A stretch of 64,000 nucleotides of DNA from a candidate division KSB1 bacterium (GTDB taxonomy: Bacteria; Zhuqueibacterota; Zhuqueibacteria; JANLFK01; Oleimicrobiaceae): positions 1 through 64,000 of the forward strand of contig JAPDPR010000006.1 of assembly GCA_034506335.1 (NCBI GenBank), in the 5' to 3' direction. Position 1 is the first letter of the stretch. Each line of letters begins with the position of its first letter. The notes beneath the pieces are model-generated. The model worked only from the letters and a program-made list of their open reading frames with translations, was not told the origin of the DNA and ran no database searches. Position numbers and translations under genes: made by a program. This document shows positions 60,636 to 64,000 of this stretch, in pieces.

Positions 60636-61487
60636 ATGAGGATTTCGGTTAGGTGGTTACTGAGCCTCGCGGTTGTACTCGGCCTGGCCTTGCTCGTGGA
60701 CGCCACCGTGGCCTTGGGCGAGCAGAAGATGAGCATGGACCAGTACCGCGCTGAACTGGCTCAGTGGCAGAAGCGAGAGGCGGACGCCAAGGCGGCCATT
60801 GCCGCGCGGGAAAAGGAGATTCAGGCTCTCAAAGAGCAGATCGACAAGGCCGATGCGGATCTTGCGGCCTGCTGGGATGACGTGTATGCGCTGTTGGGCG
60901 TGGACAAGGCGGCGGTGGATGCGTATCGGGCCTCGCTGAAGGCCATTGAGGCACAAGTCAATGGGTTGGCGGCACTCAGCCCGGAGGAGCTCTTCAAGAA
61001 GAAGGCCGAGATAGCAGCCCTCAAGGCGCAGTTGGCCGAAAAAAAGAAGAGCCCGATCTACGCCTTGACCGAAATGCGGGAACTGGTGGCGGCCATCGAA
61101 GCGAAGATCGCCGACTTGGAAGCCCGCATGCCGAAGGCGGTCTACGATAGCTACGTGGTGGTCAAGGGTGACTACCTGTGGAAGATCTCGGGCAAAAAGG
61201 AGATCTATGGGGACCCGTACCAGTGGATGAAGATCTACTCGGTCAATCGCGACCTCATCAAGGACCCAGACCTCATTTACCCAGATTGGGTGCTGAAGAT
61301 CCTGCGTGGCTGCGGCCCGGACCAGTACATTGTGGTCAAGGGTGACTTTTTGCGAAAGATCGCCCAAGATCCCAGCGTACTGAATGATCCGGCAGCGTGG
61401 ACCAAGATCTACGAGGCGAACAAGTCCGTTATTGGCGACAATCCTAATCTCATTTACCCGCACACGGTCTTGGTAATTCCCAAGTAG
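60636..61487 (+). CDS. Exported coiled-coil protein with two LysM-like domains
   Basis: A 283-residue exported protein. The signal peptide (WLLSLAVVLGLALLVDATVALG) is followed by an Ala/Lys/Glu-rich helical part (about 30-180) and two LysM-like domains: YVVVKGDYLWKISGKKEIYG... ending DLIYPDWVLKIL, and YIVVKGDFLRKIAQDPSVLN... ending NLIYPHTVLVIP. These bind peptidoglycan glycan strands. Both show a longer loop than the standard LysM motif and include PYQWMKIYSVN and PAAWTKIYEAN, a variant common in FCB genomes. The layout suggests an envelope spacer that grips the cell wall. ATG 60636 has an AAGGAGG site. Confidence 0.92.
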   Translation: MRISVRWLLSLAVVLGLALLVDATVALGEQKMSMDQYRAELAQWQKREADAKAAIAAREKEIQALKEQIDKADADLAACWDDVYALLGVDKAAVDAYRASLKAIEAQVNGLAALSPEELFKKKAEIAALKAQLAEKKKSPIYALTEMRELVAAIEAKIADLEARMPKAVYDSYVVVKGDYLWKISGKKEIYGDPYQWMKIYSVNRDLIKDPDLIYPDWVLKILRGCGPDQYIVVKGDFLRKIAQDPSVLNDPAAWTKIYEANKSVIGDNPNLIYPHTVLVIPK

Positions 61488-61540
61488 TTCTTGGGATCTG
61501 GTGCGGCCCACAAAACAAGGGGCGCGACAGACCAAGGGGG

Positions 61541-61722
61541 GCCCGCGCGGGTATAGATGCGGGCACAACGCCGCGGTGGTTGTTATGCCCAGCTTTCCAG
61601 TGGGAGCGGTCTTCGTAGAGAAGACGCCTCTCCCACGAAGGGCTGATGTGCAGCTTCCGCGCTCGAACACTGCAAAAGCTCCCAGCTGTCCAGGCGTTCG
61701 CCGGAAACTGGGAGCTTTTGCA
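61541..61722 (+). other. Hairpin-rich intergenic region between the LysM gene and phoH
   Basis: Three stems occur in 182 bases. GCCCGC 61541-61546 pairs with GCGGGC 61559-61564. GTGGGAG plus GTCTTC (61600-61614) pairs with GAAGAC plus CTCCCAC (61620-61636). TGCAAAAGCTCCCAG 61671-61685 pairs perfectly with its complement at 61708-61722 around a 22-base loop that has its own GGCG/CGCC pair. The last hairpin has A residues before and T residues after it, so it may terminate transcription from either side. No known RNA family was recognised. An independent non-coding RNA, or a leader controlling phoH, are both possible. Confidence 0.55.
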
Positions 61723-61726
61723 TGGA

Positions 61727-62770
61727 ATGGAGAAAATGGAGACGCAGACCGAAGAAAAGGAGAAACAGACAGTACGGCGCATCCCTCTGCCTGGGGTGGA
61801 CCAGGTTGCCCTGTTTGGTAGCCAAGATGCCCACCTCAAGTTGATGCAGCGCGAATTCGGGGTGCAGTTTGTGGCACGCGGGGCACAACTGTTGGTGCGC
61901 GGCTCGGGACATGCCGTGGAGCTGGTGGAGAGAGTGCTCAGTGAGCTCCTGAAGCTCCTGGAGCGTGGCGGCGCCCTGACTGTTCACGACGTGAACACAG
62001 TGGTGGGGCTCGTCAAGAATAGTCAATTGGCCGAGACAAGGCCCCCCGCCCATGCCGTTGAGCGCGAGCCGCTGCCGGTGGTGCTGATGGCCCACCGCGG
62101 GCCCATACGGCCGCGCTCAGAGGGGCAGGCGCGCTATGTGCGCCTGGTGGCCGACAACGATATCGTTTTCGCCATCGGCCCGGCCGGCACAGGTAAGACC
62201 TACTTAGCCGTGGCGATGGCGGTGGCACATCTGCAGGCGCGCGAGGTGGAACGCATCATTCTGGCGCGACCTGCAGTGGAGGCGGGTGAAAGCCTCGGCT
62301 TCCTCCCGGGGGACCTCAAGGAAAAGGTTGACCCCTATCTTCGTCCCCTCTATGATGCCCTTTATGACATGCTTCCGGCGGAAAAGCTCCGCCGTTTCCT
62401 CGAAGTCGGAGTGATTGAAATTGTTCCGCTGGCTTACATGCGCGGCCGTACACTGAATCACGCCTTTGTGATTCTTGACGAGGCGCAAAACAGCACCGCC
62501 CTCCAGATGAAGATGTTTCTCACACGCCTGGGGATCGGCTCCAAGGCCATCGTCACAGGGGACATCACCCAGATCGATCTGCCTTCGTCCACAGAATCTG
62601 GCCTGGTGCAAATCCAGCGAGTAGTGGCTGGCATCGAAGGGATCGCCTTTGCCTACCTGACCGACCAGGATGTGGTTCGCCACCGCTTGGTGCGGGATAT
62701 CATCAGGGCTTACGACAACTTCCAGGCCAAGACGCAACGTGACCGGGAGGCCGGGGAGGCAAATGGCTGA
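61727..62770 (+). CDS. phoH: PhoH-like (YbeZ-type) ATPase
   Basis: A 347-residue protein. An N-terminal KH-like part (about 20-90, LFGSQDAHLKLMQREFGVQF) precedes the PhoH domain (about 130-340), with Walker A GPAGTGKTYLAVAMAV, SLGFLPGDLKEKVDPYLRPL, and Walker B with FVILDEAQNSTALQMKMFLT and TGDITQIDLP. PhoH/YbeZ is an RNA-linked ATPase that partners YbeY in ribosome maturation. The start is either ATG 61727 or ATG 61736; the latter has a GGAG just upstream, while the former abuts the hairpin. It overlaps the next gene by eight bases, the conserved order phoH-yqfF. Confidence 0.95.
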   Translation: MEKMETQTEEKEKQTVRRIPLPGVDQVALFGSQDAHLKLMQREFGVQFVARGAQLLVRGSGHAVELVERVLSELLKLLERGGALTVHDVNTVVGLVKNSQLAETRPPAHAVEREPLPVVLMAHRGPIRPRSEGQARYVRLVADNDIVFAIGPAGTGKTYLAVAMAVAHLQAREVERIILARPAVEAGESLGFLPGDLKEKVDPYLRPLYDALYDMLPAEKLRRFLEVGVIEIVPLAYMRGRTLNHAFVILDEAQNSTALQMKMFLTRLGIGSKAIVTGDITQIDLPSSTESGLVQIQRVVAGIEGIAFAYLTDQDVVRHRLVRDIIRAYDNFQAKTQRDREAGEANG

Positions 62771-64000
62771 GCGGACTATAGCCCAGGGCTCCTGGGGCGG
62801 ATGGCTTGAACGCCTGGGAAAGCTTCTTCTGCGACGGGGAAGGGGAGCGCGCAAGCCGAAAGAGTGGAGCTCAAGCGCGGTCACCCGCCTGCAGATTGGG
62901 GTGGCGGTTGCCATGGTACTCGGTGTGGCGTTGCTCTTCCCAGGCCCACGCTCGTTGGGCACCTTCACGCTCCGGGAGGGCGATGTCTACATCGGAGAAC
63001 AGATCATCGCCCCATTCACGTTCGCCATCAACAAGAATCCGCAGGAGTATGCTGCAGACGTAGAGGCGGCAAAGCGTCGCGTTGCCCCCGTGTTTGTGCG
63101 TCACGCGGAAGCTGACTCGCGGCAGTTGGCGGCCATGGACTCCTTGTTGGAGCAACTCTATGCCACCTGGGCCGCCCCTGTGCCGCCAGGGCAGAAAAAG
63201 GACTCGCTCGTGGCGCTGTTCAAGCGCTACGGCGTGCTGTTAAGCGGGGAGGACCTGACCTTTTTTCTCGAGGCCAAAGCTCCCCAGCGGAGAATTCGTC
63301 CCGGCATGAAGGCAAATGGGGAGCCTGCCTCGGCGCGTCTGTTGGCCACCGTGCGGGAAGTGGGGGAAGAAGTACTCTCGGTCGGTATCCTGGATGTGGA
63401 GAAGGACAAGCTCTCCGGCGCTGGCAAGATTTCAGTGTTGAGCGATGGCGTGGAGACGCTTGAGGAGCTGGCGTACTACCGTGGGCCCAAAGAGGCGCAA
63501 GAGTTTGCGCTGCAGAAAATTCGCGACGCGCTGGGCCCTGACCCGGTGTTGACGAGGATTGCCTTCCAGCTACTTGCTCGGTTCCTCCAACCCAACGTCC
63601 TTTTTGACCACGGCGAGACAGAGGCGCGCATCGCAACGGAAGTGGCTACCGTGCCCAGGGCCAAAGGGATGGTCTTGGAAGGGGAACGGATAATCGACAG
63701 CCATGAGAAGGTCACTGCGCACCACGTGGAGATACTGAACTCACTGGCCGAGGCCCGGGCAGAGCAAGGGGCGCGGAATTTTGGCCGCCAGGTCCTGCGC
63801 TTCCTGGGGAGGGTGCTCCTGAGCGGTTTCTGCTTTCTGGTGCTGGCCGTCTTCGTGCACCGGGAGCGGCGTCAGGCTTTGTACGACCCCCGCTACCTTC
63901 TTCTGCTGGCCTTAGTGCTGCTGATAGTAGTTGGTGTGGCCTATGGGGTCAATCGCCTCTCCCTTTCGGCCAACCTGATACCTGCCGCCGTCGCCGCGAT
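62763..64000 (+). CDS. 7TMR-HDED/HD-domain phosphodiesterase (YqfF/PgpH type), 3' part outside
   Basis: The first 412 codons of a membrane protein that runs off the window. ATG 62763 sits inside the end of phoH and has GGAGG upstream. A basic N-terminus is followed by a first helix (about 40-60, VAVAMVLGVALLF), then an extracytoplasmic domain (about 70-340) that begins FTLREGDVYIGEQIIAPFTF and contains EYAADVEAAKRRVAPVF and AKGMVLEGERIIDSHEKVT. Two more helices (about 355-375, 380-398) and the start of another follow. This is the 7TMR-HDED architecture; the expected C-terminal HD domain, which hydrolyses c-di-AMP in PgpH, is outside. YbeY and other partners probably follow. Confidence 0.9.
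   Translation, partial: MAERTIAQGSWGGWLERLGKLLLRRGRGARKPKEWSSSAVTRLQIGVAVAMVLGVALLFPGPRSLGTFTLREGDVYIGEQIIAPFTFAINKNPQEYAADVEAAKRRVAPVFVRHAEADSRQLAAMDSLLEQLYATWAAPVPPGQKKDSLVALFKRYGVLLSGEDLTFFLEAKAPQRRIRPGMKANGEPASARLLATVREVGEEVLSVGILDVEKDKLSGAGKISVLSDGVETLEELAYYRGPKEAQEFALQKIRDALGPDPVLTRIAFQLLARFLQPNVLFDHGETEARIATEVATVPRAKGMVLEGERIIDSHEKVTAHHVEILNSLAEARAEQGARNFGRQVLRFLGRVLLSGFCFLVLAVFVHRERRQALYDPRYLLLLALVLLIVVGVAYGVNRLSLSANLIPAAVAA

Noticed and set aside
1-64000. CRISPR array, insertion sequence, prophage, tRNA or rRNA genes
   Set aside because: No direct-repeat array with spacers, no transposase or integrase, no phage module and no cloverleaf or rRNA-like sequence was found by reading.

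Overview
The window (about 60% G+C by eye) reads as chromosome of a Gram-negative bacterium of the FCB superphylum. It resembles uncultured candidate phyla such as KSB1 or Calditrichota more than any well-known genus. The reasons are a TonB-dependent receptor with a carboxypeptidase-regulatory domain, PorV-like and type IX secretion (T9SS)-type C-terminal sorting signatures, several lipoproteins, an archaeal/eukaryal-type prolyl-tRNA synthetase and a UVR-tailed bifunctional nuclease. The phylum is an inference; no rRNA or tRNA gene was found. Gene density is high, genes run in long co-directional blocks, and promoters that can be read are close to the sigma-70 consensus with 17-bp spacers.

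Layout. 1-2.0 kb (+): 3' part of an M28 peptidase overlapping a uroporphyrinogen-decarboxylase-family gene. 2.1-9.9 kb (-): proS, a sodium:alanine-type symporter, a small zinc-ribbon protein, era, a SpoIID-type lipoprotein, a phosphomutase-like metalloenzyme, and the bifunctional nuclease with its own consensus promoter. 10.1-15.6 kb (-): a very large secreted Ig-like protein followed by a T9SS-sorted protein. 16.1-20.4 kb (+): an ABC1/UbiB-family kinase, a possible PD-(D/E)XK nuclease and the CCA-adding enzyme. 20.5-28.6 kb (+): one apparent nine-gene operon with a Yip1 protein, TolC, a lipoprotein, MacA, a LolD/MacB-type ATPase, two MacB-type permeases, a STAS protein and a pentapeptide-repeat protein. 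28.7-36.5 kb (+): strong promoter, long structured leader with an intrinsic-terminator hairpin, TonB-dependent receptor, giant secreted protein, PorV-like porin, terminator. 36.6-44.2 kb: mixed small transcription units (TrmH-type methyltransferase and a 56-residue membrane protein; PAP2-like protein and RtcA; glycosidase and flavin reductase; proline dehydrogenase, membrane protein and a 65-residue protein). 44.3-47.4 kb (+): parA, parB, M23 peptidase, bactofilin. 47.5-58.4 kb (+): an envelope machine made of two large TPR proteins, a small secreted protein, a TolQ/ExbB-like protein, two TolR/ExbD-like proteins and an AgmX-like protein. 58.4-64 kb (+): aspS, a coiled-coil lipoprotein, a LysM protein, a hairpin-rich gap, phoH and the start of a YqfF/PgpH-type HD phosphodiesterase.

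Most interesting points. (1) The 47.5-58.4 kb cluster resembles the proton-driven Agl-Glt or Tol machines. Only one of its two ExbD-like proteins keeps the membrane aspartate expected to carry protons; the other has asparagine. (2) The leader upstream of the TonB-dependent receptor has alternative and long-range pairings around a terminator hairpin and fits no riboswitch class I know. (3) Hairpin-rich elements at 61.54-61.72 kb and 5.43-5.49 kb are not explained by coding. (4) parAB lies beside an M23 peptidase and a bactofilin. (5) A 56-residue membrane protein is encoded at 36.7 kb in a stretch that otherwise looks empty.
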